Assembly (NCBI GenBank): GCA_025358295.1
Contig: JANYJY010000068.1
Coordinates: forward strand, 16,443-80,442
Direction of reading: 5' to 3'
Source: Gammaproteobacteria bacterium
GTDB taxonomy: Bacteria > Pseudomonadota > Gammaproteobacteria > Steroidobacterales > Steroidobacteraceae
DNA: 64,000 nt
Position 1 is the first letter of the stretch. Each line of letters starts with the position of its first letter. Under the pieces are notes generated by a model. The model searched no databases, had not been told where the DNA came from, and saw only the letters and a list, made by a program, of their open reading frames with translations. Shown piece after piece: positions 55,957 through 64,000 of this stretch. Both the position numbers and the translations under genes were made by a program.

Positions 55957-57290
55957 GCGACCAGGCGCCCGCGCAGAGAATTCGGCATGGCTTCGGTGAT
56001 AACCACGTCGGCAAAGCGATCGATGAGCTGCCTGGGGTCGTCCGCCGGTCCATCGAAATTGACCCATCGATTGTTGTCGGTGCGTCCGGCCAACTGCTCC
56101 GGATTGCGCTTGGCGGGCCGCTCGACCAGCACGCGCTGCCGGCTGCCCACCATGCGTTCGGATATGGCGCGCGCCTGCCCGTTCAAGCGCTGCTGCAACA
56201 GTTCGAGCCGGCGCTGTTTGATTTCATGCGGGACCTCGTCCGGCAGCGCCGCAGCGGGAGTGCCAGGGCGGCGACTGTAGATGAAGCTGAAGGATTGATC
56301 GAATCCCACGTCGGCAACCAGATTCATGGTCGCGATGAAATCCTCGTCCGTCTCGCCGGGAAATCCAATGATCAAATCGGTGGATATGCAGATATCCGGC
56401 CGCACCGCGCGCACTTTGCGAATCTTCTGCTTGTACTCAAGAACCGTGTGGCCGCGCTTCATCGCCGCCAGTATACGGTCGGAGCCGCTCTGCACCGGCA
56501 AATGTAGAAAATTATTGAGCTTGGGCACGCTGGCGTAGGCTTCGATCAGGCTGTCGTTGAATTCGAACGGGTGCGAGGTCGTGAATCGAATGCGCTCAAC
56601 ACCGTCGATGGCCGCAACAAAATGGATCAACGTCGCCAGATCCGCAAGGGTGCCATCGGCCATCGGGCCTGCGTAGGCATTCACATTTTGCCCGAGCAGA
56701 GTGATTTCGCGCACCCCTTGGCCGGCCAGGCGCTCTACCTCGTCGATCACTTGCTCGAAAGGGCGGCTGATCTCTTCGCCGCGCGTGTAGGGCACAACAC
56801 AGAAACTGCAGTACTTGCTGCAGCCCTCCATAATGGAAACGAAAGCCGTGGCGCCCGTGGCGCGTGCCTGCGGTAACAGGTCGAATTTTTCTATTTCGGG
56901 AAAACTGACGTCGATTTGCGAGCGGCCGGATTCCTTCAAACCCTGCAGCATCGCGGGCAGGCGATGCAAGGTTTGCGGACCGAACACCAAATCGACAAAA
57001 GGCGCTCGTGCCGTGATGCCCTCGCCTTCCTGACTGGCGACGCAGCCGCCTACGCCGATGACTACATGCGGGCGCTGTTGCTTGAACAACCGCCATTGAC
57101 CCAGCAGCGAAAACACCTTCTCCTGCGCCTTCTCCCGGACGGAACAGGTATTGACGAGCAAGACATCCGCTTCCGCCGGATTGTCGGTGCGCGTCATTCC
57201 ATGGGCCGTCTCGAGCACGTCCCGCATCTTGCCGGAGTCGTACTCGTTCATCTGACAGCCGAAGGTTTTTATGTATAAAAGACCGGGCAT
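55953..57290 (-). CDS. miaB: tRNA-2-methylthio-N6-dimethylallyladenosine synthase MiaB
   Basis: This 445-residue radical-SAM methylthiotransferase has an N-terminal domain with cysteines in [18 protein letters not shown] and GVGGCVA for the auxiliary 4Fe-4S cluster, a radical-SAM core [15 protein letters not shown], and a C-terminal TRAM domain ([27 protein letters not shown]). It adds the methylthio group at A37 of tRNAs. It is the first gene of the operon, and divergent def starts 48 bp away. Confidence 0.96.
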   Translation of the reverse strand: MPGLLYIKTFGCQMNEYDSGKMRDVLETAHGMTRTDNPAEADVLLVNTCSVREKAQEKVFSLLGQWRLFKQQRPHVVIGVGGCVASQEGEGITARAPFVDLVFGPQTLHRLPAMLQGLKESGRSQIDVSFPEIEKFDLLPQARATGATAFVSIMEGCSKYCSFCVVPYTRGEEISRPFEQVIDEVERLAGQGVREITLLGQNVNAYAGPMADGTLADLATLIHFVAAIDGVERIRFTTSHPFEFNDSLIEAYASVPKLNNFLHLPVQSGSDRILAAMKRGHTVLEYKQKIRKVRAVRPDICISTDLIIGFPGETDEDFIATMNLVADVGFDQSFSFIYSRRPGTPAAALPDEVPHEIKQRRLELLQQRLNGQARAISERMVGSRQRVLVERPAKRNPEQLAGRTDNNRWVNFDGPADDPRQLIDRFADVVITEAMPNSLRGRLVA

Positions 57291-57338
57291 AGGCTGGCCA
57301 CAGGCTCCCGCGGAAAAGGCGCTAAGATACTAGGAACT

Positions 57339-57872
57339 ATGGCAATACGCGAAGTTCTCAAAATGGGCGATCCGCGCCTGCTGGCGGTCGCCGAACCGAT
57401 TGCCAAGTTCGGCACTCCCGAGCTGGACGCCCTGCTGGTCGATATGCGCGACACTATGCGCGATCTCGATGGGGCAGGCCTCGCTGCACCGCAAATCGGC
57501 GTGGGTCTGCGGGTCGTGATTTTCGGCTTTGAGTCGAATCCGCGCTATCCCGAGGCGGATTCCGTGCCCTACACCGTACTGATCAACCCGGTTTTAACGC
57601 CGCTGGGCGAGCAACAGGACGAGGGTTGGGAGGGATGCCTGTCGGTGCCGGGCATGCGCGGGCTGGTGCCAAGATACCGGGAATTGCGCTACACCGGTTT
57701 TGATGAGGGCGGCCGGCCGATCGATCGCACAGTGAAAGATTTTCACGCCCGTGTCGTACAACACGAAGTGGACCACCTGGACGGCGTTCTGTATCCCCGG
57801 CGCATCCGCGACCTCAGCCAATTCGGCTTCACCGACGCCATGTTCCCCGGCGAGGATATCACCGACGACTAG
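57339..57872 (+). CDS. def: Peptide deformylase
   Basis: This 177-residue protein has all three deformylase motifs: [10 protein letters not shown] (Q52), EGCLSVPG (C100) and QHEVDHLDG (H142, E143, H146). It removes the formyl group from new proteins. The 3' end forms a hairpin (GACTAGC 57867-57873 with GCTAGTC 57890-57896) that spans its own stop and the stop of the opposite TIR-TPR gene, probably a two-way terminator. Confidence 0.95.
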   Translation: MAIREVLKMGDPRLLAVAEPIAKFGTPELDALLVDMRDTMRDLDGAGLAAPQIGVGLRVVIFGFESNPRYPEADSVPYTVLINPVLTPLGEQQDEGWEGCLSVPGMRGLVPRYRELRYTGFDEGGRPIDRTVKDFHARVVQHEVDHLDGVLYPRRIRDLSQFGFTDAMFPGEDITDD

Positions 57873-57890
57873 CGCCACACCGGGCAGCGG

Positions 57891-59768
57891 CTAGTCAGCG
57901 ACGCCCGCCAACCGGATGGCGTCGAATAGGGGCTCAAAGCCCGCAAGGTCGGCAGACGGGTGAACCCAGCCTTTCATGGCCGCGATAGTCGTCACCCCCG
58001 GCACCGCGGCGGTGAAATCCGCCAGCGCCGATTTCGCGCGAGGCAAATGGCCAAGCTTAGCCTCCGCGGCTATCAGCGTCAGGCGTACGGAGCCGTCGAT
58101 GGGATTTCTCAGTCGCTCCTCGCTCATCTGAGTTGCGGCGGTTTGGGCCAGTTCCGCGGCCTTTGCATAGTCGCCAAGCACGAAGTGAATATCGCTGACC
58201 AGCGCGGTGAGGTCCGGGTATCTGCCAGGATAGCGAAGCTCCAGAGCATCGGCGATAACCTCACCCTCCTTGGCCCTGCCGAGACGCAGCAAGCCCTTTG
58301 CCTTGGTCTGCAGCGCATCGCCATCTTCAGGATTGCGCCGCAGGACCGAGTCCGCGATTACCAGTGACTCTTACCATCGGCCGCGCAGCTGCAACAGCTG
58401 AGCTTTGTCCAAGAGCATGAGCGCGGACTCAGGATCGATGCGCAAGTACCTTTCCATCGCGGCCGCACCGATGGCCTTTTGCTCCTCGGGATTTTTCGAC
58501 CACGCATCGATGCAATCGCACAGATTGACAAAGGCCGTCGCTTCGATCGCGAACGGATCGTCGGGCGCAAGCACGAGTGCCCGCTTGAGCAGATCGGTCG
58601 CACTCATATAAGCGCCCTTGGCGTCCTTCTCGCGATGCGTCCGCCATTCCGTCACCGCGCGCAAGGTCAGGTCCCGGACATCCAGATCCTCCAAGGGCTT
58701 ATCACGCGCCCGCTCGACTTCTATCTCGGTGCCGGCACGAGTCAGGTGATATATCGCTTCTTCGACATCGTCGCGCCAACGCGGCGTCAGCGCATCGGCG
58801 GCGACTGCCAGCGATCGACTGGTAAGAACGCGTTCGCTGTCGCCGTCTGCCGTCACCAGAGTCACGGTGTAGCCGGCAGCCGCACGTGCAACTGAACCAC
58901 GAATCAGAAAATGCACATCGAGCGCCTTCGCCAGATTCTTCGTGCCCACTTCGTGCGCCGCGGCTTGCGCGACGCTGTCGCGCGACGCAACGTGCACATA
59001 CTCCGGCCGCGCTTCGAATATCGTGACCAGCTCCTCGGCCGTCGCCTTGGCGATCTGTACCGCGTGAGGATCGTCAGCAGGCGCGTCGAATGGCATGACC
59101 GCAAAAGTCATGCGGCGGTCTTCGCTGGAGTAGGGAACGACGGCCGCGGGATGAAGCCAAGCATGCCTGCTCGCCCACAGGGTTATTCCCACTCCTGCGA
59201 GGACGACCAGGCTGAGCGCGATCCATCGTGACCGTGCACCAAAGTTGGGCATCGGGCCCACCGTAGCGCCAAGCTCCGGGGGCGTCGGCGAAGGTGGCAT
59301 GTCGGCGACAGCGGCCGCTGCGGGCGGCGCCTCGGGCAGATCGAGCAGCCGCCTGACGCGTTCGGTGAACGCCGGCGGGGTCTCGCCGGCCGCGAGGCGC
59401 GTCCACTGAACTTCGCGAAAGCGCTCGGGAACTCGATCATCGCCCTCGGCGGTCTGATCGACCACCACGGGCAACAAGAAAGCCCTATCGGAGGACATCA
59501 AGTGGGAACGGTCGACCGCGAGATTCTATTCGAGGCGAAAATATCCCTCGACCCGCGCATAGGTGTTCGCTGAAATGATGGGAATGAACAGAGCGCAGGC
59601 CTTGATCTGCGTGCGAATCGCAGTGTCCCAGGCGTCGCCGCCCCGCAATTCGCTCTGGTCGAACCAGACCTCGATGCCTGCGGCACGCAGGGCCGAGCAG
59701 ATTCGCGCAGCGGCATCGGCGTCCTGCTTCGCGTAGCTGAGAAATACAGCTTTATTGGGCTCGTTCAT
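57891..59768 (-). pseudogene. TIR-domain/TPR protein interrupted by two in-frame stops
   Basis: One continuous frame of 626 codons from ATG 59768 to TAG 57891 is broken at 59526-59528 (TAG) and at 58371-58373 (TAA). The first 80 residues are a bacterial TIR domain (AVFLSYAKQDADAAARICSAL; VWFDQSELRGGDAWD). The TAG falls exactly where relatives have Trp in the YFRLEW-type end. After it come RSHL and AFLLPVVVDQT, a membrane helix (ALSLVVLAGVGITLW) and TPR-like repeats. Both breaks need only one base change (TGG to TAG; CAA or GAA to TAA). No frameshift is seen, so decay is recent or the stops are read through. Confidence 0.75.
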
Positions 59769-59871
59769 TGTTCTGGGAACCGAAAACGCCATATGCGCCG
59801 CGCTAGTATGACATTCAGCGAGCAATCGGCACGAGATGTAGAATAGCGTTTCGTGTCCCGAGGAGATGACA

Positions 59872-60333
59872 ATGGCCACTTCGTTCGAACTCAATGGCAA
59901 GCCCACGACGCTGGATGCCGACCCCACAATGCCCCTGCTATGGGCCATCCGCGAACTCGCCGGCCTGACCGGCACCAAGTTCGGTTGCGGCATGGCGCTA
60001 TGCGGTGCTTGCACGGTGCACCTGGACGGCAAGGCCACCCGCTCCTGCGTGATGCCGCTATCGGCCGTCGCCGGTCGCAAGGTCACCACCATCGAGGGCC
60101 TGGGAACTACGCCCGCGAAGGCGGTTCAAGCAGCCTGGGTCAAACTCCAAGTGCCTCAATGCGGCTACTGCCAGTCCGGGCAGATCATGTCCGCGACCGC
60201 CCTGCTGGAAAGCAATCCCGCGCCCACCGACGATGACATCGACAGCGCCATGAGCGGCAACATTTGCCGCTGCGCCACTTACTCGCGAATTCGCGCCGCC
60301 ATCCACGCGGCGGCTGACTCCATCAAGGCATAA
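59872..60333 (+). CDS. 2Fe-2S subunit of a second molybdenum hydroxylase (IorA-like)
   Basis: I use ATG 59872, with GAGGAG seven bases ahead. An ATG six bases earlier is too close to that site. The 153-residue protein has the two cluster sets [16 protein letters not shown] plus RSC, and CGYCQSGQ plus NICRCATY, as in its paralog at 36278. It delivers electrons from the Mo subunit encoded 3 bp later. Unlike the first set there is no cytochrome gene beside it. Confidence 0.92.
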   Translation: MATSFELNGKPTTLDADPTMPLLWAIRELAGLTGTKFGCGMALCGACTVHLDGKATRSCVMPLSAVAGRKVTTIEGLGTTPAKAVQAAWVKLQVPQCGYCQSGQIMSATALLESNPAPTDDDIDSAMSGNICRCATYSRIRAAIHAAADSIKA

Positions 60334-60336
60334 ATC

Positions 60337-62523
60337 ATGTCCACAAAACCTCTCGTCGCCGCATCCTCCACCCGCCGCGCATTTCTGAAGGGCGCCGGCT
60401 CCGCCGGGGCGATCGCGCTCACCATCGGATTCGAGTGGGGCGGCACGGCGCGCCGGGCGTTTGCCGGTTCCGTCACGCCCATCGCCGGGGCAGCGTTCGT
60501 GCCGAACGCCTTTGTGCGCATCGACACCGATAACCGCGTGACCGTGATCGCCAAACACGTCGAAATGGGTCAAGGGGCTTACACCGGCATTGCCACGGTG
60601 GTGGCCGAAGAACTCGATGCCGATTGGAGCCAAGTGCGCGTCGAAAGCGCGCCTGCCGACGTCAAGCGTTACGCCAATCTCGTCTTCGGCATGCAAGGAA
60701 CCGGCGGCAGCTCGGCCATGGCGAATTCATGGAATCAGCTGCGCGAGGCCGGCGCTAAGGCGCGCGCCATGTTGCTGGCGGCCGCCGCCAAGGAATGGAA
60801 AGTACCGGTGACCGAATTGACCGTGGAGCGCGGTACCGTGTTCCACGCCGGGAAGAAGCGCCAAGCCACCTTCGGCGCATTGGTCGCAACCGCGGCTACA
60901 CTTCCCGTGCCGGAATCCGCGCAGCTCAAGGACCCGAAGGATTTCAAATTAATCGGCCGTCAAGTGCCGCGCGTCGATGCGGCGGCGAAATCAGACGGCA
61001 CGGCGCAGTTTACGATCGATGTGGCATTGCCCGGAATGCTGGTGGCGCTGCTGCAAAGGCCGCCGTTATTCGGCGCGACCGTCAAATCTTTCGACTCGGC
61101 CGGCGCGGCCGCGGTGCCCGGCGTAGTCAAGGTGGTTCAGGTGCCGGGCGGTGTCGCCGTGGTGGCGCGGAGCTTCTGGGCGGCCAAGCAGGGGCGCGAC
61201 GCGCTAAAAATCGACTGGGACGACTCCAAGGCTGAGAAGCGCAGTTCCGCGACGCTGATGGCGGAGTACCGGCACCTGGCGGATCAGCCGGCGCCGTCCG
61301 CACGCAAGGACGGCGATGCCGTCGGTGCCATCAAAGCCGCGGCGCGCACGGTGTCGGCGAGCTATGAATTCCCGTACTTGGCACACGCACCCATGGAGCC
61401 GCTGGATGCCGTGGTCAAGCTCAACGCGGACAGCTGCGAGATCTGGGCGGGAGACCAATTCCAAACCATCGATCAGGCGAACGCGGCTCGAACCGCGGGA
61501 CTGCAGCCCCAGCAAGTGAGCATCCACACGCTTTATGCCGGCGGTAGCTTCGGTCGGCGCGCCAATGTGATTTCCGATTACATCGTCGAAGCCGTATCCA
61601 TTGCCAAGGCATGCGGCGCCGACGGCACCCCCATCAAACTGCAGTGGACCCGCGAAGATGATATTCACGGTGGCCTGTATCGGCCCATGTATTTCCACAA
61701 GCTCGAGGCGGGACTGAACGGCAAGGGCGAACTGACCGGGTGGCGGCACGTCGTCGTCGGTCAGTCGATCATGGCGGACACGGCATTTGCCGGCATGATC
61801 AAGAATGGGATAGACCCGACCTCGGTCGAAGGTGCCTCCACCATCGGTTACGCCATTCCGAACATCGATGTCGAGTTATCGACCACCAAGACCGGAGTGC
61901 CGGTTTTATGGTGGCGGGTGGTCGGCAGCTCGCACACGATATTTGCGGTCGAGGCCTTCATGGACGAGGTGGCGCACGCGGCCGGCCAAGATACCTTCGC
62001 CTTCCGCCGCAAGCTTCTTGACGGCCAACCGCGCATGAAGGCGGTGCTTGAGCTGGTCGCCGAAAAGGCCGGCTGGGGCATCCCCCTGCCGCCGGGCAAG
62101 GGACGCGGCATTGCTGTTGCAGAAGCATTCAATACCTTTGTCGGCCAAGTTGCCGAGGTCAGCGTGGACAAGAACGGCCAGGTGAAAGTCGATCGCGTGG
62201 TTTGCGCGGTCGATTGCGGCACGCCGATCAATCCCGACATCATCGCCGCGCAGATGGAAGGCGGTATCGGTTTCGGCCTCGGTGCAATCCTCTACGGCGA
62301 GATCACGCTGAAGGATGGACGCGTCGAGCAAAATAATTTCAATAATTATCGGGTGCTGCGCATGAACGAAATGCCAAAGGTTGAAGTGCACATAGTGCCC
62401 TCGACCGCGCCGCCCACCGGCGTCGGCGAGCCGGGCGTGGCGCCCTTGGGGCCGGCCGTCGCCAACGCGATTTTCGCGGCCAGCGGCAAACGCCACTATG
62501 TGATGCCGTTCACCAAGGCCTAG
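60337..62523 (+). CDS. Molybdopterin subunit of second Mo hydroxylase (IorB-like)
   Basis: This 728-residue protein has a twin-arginine-like start ([14 protein letters not shown]), predicting export. The Mo-site segments are [11 protein letters not shown] and [11 protein letters not shown], and the late motif is [17 protein letters not shown], with Glu at the catalytic position. It is collinear with the enzyme at 36753 but clearly divergent, so it has a different substrate. The missing cytochrome partner suggests another acceptor or a shared cytochrome. Confidence 0.9.
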   Translation: MSTKPLVAASSTRRAFLKGAGSAGAIALTIGFEWGGTARRAFAGSVTPIAGAAFVPNAFVRIDTDNRVTVIAKHVEMGQGAYTGIATVVAEELDADWSQVRVESAPADVKRYANLVFGMQGTGGSSAMANSWNQLREAGAKARAMLLAAAAKEWKVPVTELTVERGTVFHAGKKRQATFGALVATAATLPVPESAQLKDPKDFKLIGRQVPRVDAAAKSDGTAQFTIDVALPGMLVALLQRPPLFGATVKSFDSAGAAAVPGVVKVVQVPGGVAVVARSFWAAKQGRDALKIDWDDSKAEKRSSATLMAEYRHLADQPAPSARKDGDAVGAIKAAARTVSASYEFPYLAHAPMEPLDAVVKLNADSCEIWAGDQFQTIDQANAARTAGLQPQQVSIHTLYAGGSFGRRANVISDYIVEAVSIAKACGADGTPIKLQWTREDDIHGGLYRPMYFHKLEAGLNGKGELTGWRHVVVGQSIMADTAFAGMIKNGIDPTSVEGASTIGYAIPNIDVELSTTKTGVPVLWWRVVGSSHTIFAVEAFMDEVAHAAGQDTFAFRRKLLDGQPRMKAVLELVAEKAGWGIPLPPGKGRGIAVAEAFNTFVGQVAEVSVDKNGQVKVDRVVCAVDCGTPINPDIIAAQMEGGIGFGLGAILYGEITLKDGRVEQNNFNNYRVLRMNEMPKVEVHIVPSTAPPTGVGEPGVAPLGPAVANAIFAASGKRHYVMPFTKA

Positions 62524-62546
62524 GATTGGGGCGGTAGAAATAGTGT

Positions 62547-62924
62547 CTATGGCTTCTTGGCAGCTCCAAGATCCGCCGCGGCTTCGGCTGCTTGCGCTTT
62601 TACGCCTTCGCGTTTTTTCGAGAGCACCTTGCCGGTACCCGCATCGATCGTGATTTCGATGATGGATTTTTTACCCGGTATTTTGATGTCGAAGCTGTAG
62701 ATCAGGCATTTGCCTTCCGCCTCAAGTTCACCGCTGGCAACGGACGCATTGCTGACATTGACGGCTTTGAGCGCGGTGCTCTCCGCGTCGGCTCGGCTCA
62801 CCTTAGCAAGTCCCAGAAGATCGGCCTCCGCGGTTCCCTTTTTAGGGTGAATCGAACACGGTGTACACAGCGCATTCGCGCTCAAAGAAACGGCTAACGC
62901 GACCGACCAAAAAAGATTCTTCAT
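62547..62924 (-). CDS. Secreted PepSY-domain protein
   Basis: This 125-residue protein from ATG 62924 (AAGGTG site) has a signal peptide (residues 1-18). A PepSY-type repeat follows: KVSRADAESTALKAV, then AEGKCLIYSFDIKIPG and IEITIDAGTGKVLSKKRE. PepSY domains are thought to inhibit peptidases or bind periplasmic partners. Conserved cysteines (CTPC near the mature start) are unusual. The gene follows the porin gene on the same strand, 71 bp apart. Confidence 0.82.
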   Translation of the reverse strand: MKNLFWSVALAVSLSANALCTPCSIHPKKGTAEADLLGLAKVSRADAESTALKAVNVSNASVASGELEAEGKCLIYSFDIKIPGKKSIIEITIDAGTGKVLSKKREGVKAQAAEAAADLGAAKKP

Positions 62925-62995
62925 TGGAACACCTTTTGAATGTCTGGCAACCCAAGGCACGCTTTCGTAGACCTTTAAACTTCCTCGGTCATAGT

Positions 62996-64000
62996 TCAGA
63001 AGCTGTATCCGACACCGAAGTTCAATGTATTTCCCTTGGTGAAGGCCGGCGGTATCGGCGAGGGGAACTGATCGTTGCGGTAGTGTCGATAGTCGGCCTT
63101 GAGGACCACGCCCTCACCAATGAAGAAACTCGCGCCGACGGTCCAGAGGTGCTCGTCCGGCCGCGCGACACCAACTTGGGCCACGGCTAAAGACCCAAAA
63201 TCCGCCGCGGTGTTGAGGATTTCGTAGCGCGCGAACGGCGTGAGCCTGAAATAGCGACCCTGCCAGTAGCGGTAGGCGACTTGTACATAGCCACCGAAGA
63301 AGAGCGCGGGAACGAGCGTTGGGTTGACGACGGAACTCGCACTAAAACTCGCGTTGAGCGCTTCTGTGCGACTGATCGTGCCACGCGCATATTCGGCGGC
63401 CAGATCCCAGCCACTGATTTCATAACGACCGTGCAGTTCCCACAACCACACCCGAGAATCGTTGCCGGGAAAGCCAGGCGTGCGCTGGCCGATATTGCCG
63501 GTAAATGCGGAAGCGCCCAGAAGATAGCCCGGCCCCCGCCAGTTCAAGGAGGCATGCACGGCTAGATCGCGCGCGGTGCCAAACTGGCCTTCCTGGTGAA
63601 TCGCCTGCAACGGACCGCGCGTGGAGCCCTCAGTCGAGGTAGGGTCCCATTTGCTCAAGTTTTGGTCGGTGGTAACTCCAGTCTCCCAAGTGAGCCCGAT
63701 ATCGGTTCTGCCCGAGAGGCCGAGACCGACCTCGCGCCAGGTGCTCGGGATAATCTTCGTGTCGACGTCCGGTCGGAAGACGCCATAATAGGCCGTCGGC
63801 TCATGGTTTTGATTGATGAGTCCCACCGGCATCAGGTAGAGGCCGGCTACGGCGCTTAAGCCATGCTTGAAATCGTGTTGCACCCAAAGCTGCTCGACCT
63901 CCGCCTCACCGGTGTCCTTTGCGGAGGCGATGGCGTTTTCCCACTCGAACTCGCCGTAAACGCGTGTCGATTCGTCAAATTGATGGCCGACTAAGATGAC
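62996..64000 (-). CDS. Outer-membrane porin, phosphate-selective porin-like (C-terminal part)
   Basis: The frame is open to the window edge, so the 5' end is missing and about 334 residues remain. Alternating hydrophobic and polar strands (for example YLMPVGLINQNHEPTAYYGVF; LGLSGRTDIGLTW; LAAEYARGTISR) and a terminal Phe mark a beta-barrel. The sequence resembles OprO/OprP or related O-type porins, in which positive loops take anions. A phosphate or organophosphonate path would suit the upstream operon but is speculative. Confidence 0.75.
   Translation of the reverse strand, partial: VILVGHQFDESTRVYGEFEWENAIASAKDTGEAEVEQLWVQHDFKHGLSAVAGLYLMPVGLINQNHEPTAYYGVFRPDVDTKIIPSTWREVGLGLSGRTDIGLTWETGVTTDQNLSKWDPTSTEGSTRGPLQAIHQEGQFGTARDLAVHASLNWRGPGYLLGASAFTGNIGQRTPGFPGNDSRVWLWELHGRYEISGWDLAAEYARGTISRTEALNASFSASSVVNPTLVPALFFGGYVQVAYRYWQGRYFRLTPFARYEILNTAADFGSLAVAQVGVARPDEHLWTVGASFFIGEGVVLKADYRHYRNDQFPSPIPPAFTKGNTLNFGVGYSF

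Noticed and set aside
59526..59528. TAG read as pyrrolysine, given the methylamine genes nearby
   Set aside because: Relatives have Trp there, a second stop is TAA, no pyl genes are in the window, and Pyl is known for methyltransferases rather than TIR proteins.

Overview
The window reads as chromosomal DNA of a Gammaproteobacterium. The evidence is the miaB-phoH-ybeY-corC-lnt order, the leuS-lptE pair, a def gene and a large TonB-dependent receptor. A more precise placement is inference only. Genes are packed tightly, with many ATGA stop/start overlaps. I saw no tRNA, rRNA, CRISPR array, insertion sequence or prophage.

Positions 1-14372 hold the most striking block. A partial Na+/H+ antiporter is followed by an XRE-cupin regulator, which diverges from a nine-gene, 13-kb plus-strand operon. 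This operon encodes trimethylamine dehydrogenase, a membrane Fe-S oxidoreductase, EtfB and EtfA, an APC permease, four proteins resembling the heme-dependent dimethylamine N-demethylase (a DmmA-like protein, a PDR-type reductase, the PAS-heme subunit and a folate-binding GcvT-like protein) and a PatD-like aldehyde dehydrogenase. Read together it takes trimethylamine to dimethylamine to monomethylamine. One-carbon units pass to folate and electrons pass through ETF to the quinone pool. Monomethylamine oxidation genes are not in the window.

Positions 14399-30817 are mainly uptake and accessory genes: a TPR protein, an MFS carrier, a TonB receptor, three transporters, an SDR, a second trimethylamine-dehydrogenase-like enzyme with a rebuilt active site, a SulP carrier, and an Lrp regulator divergent from a saccharopine-dehydrogenase-like gene. 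A 23-bp motif upstream of the trimethylamine operon recurs upstream of the TonB receptor, which suggests a shared regulator.

Positions 30804-42922 contain leuS-lptE, an HExxH protein, a second Lnt-like enzyme, a molybdenum hydroxylase with a separate triheme cytochrome, an amidohydrolase and an extradiol dioxygenase. Positions 43257-46339 form a compact three-gene unit: an OPA-type transporter, a TmpA-like 2OG oxygenase and a TmpB/PhnZ-like HD oxygenase. It probably imports 2-(trimethylammonio)ethylphosphonate and cleaves it to glycine betaine plus phosphate. A Rieske oxygenase of the quaternary-amine demethylase type lies 4 kb downstream. The window therefore links quaternary-amine, phosphonate and methylamine use.

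Positions 46470-64000 carry an M28 peptidase, a membrane protein/wHTH/cis-prenyltransferase trio, the canonical miaB-to-lnt operon, def, a TIR-TPR gene broken by two in-frame stops, a second molybdenum hydroxylase pair, a PepSY protein and a partial outer-membrane porin.
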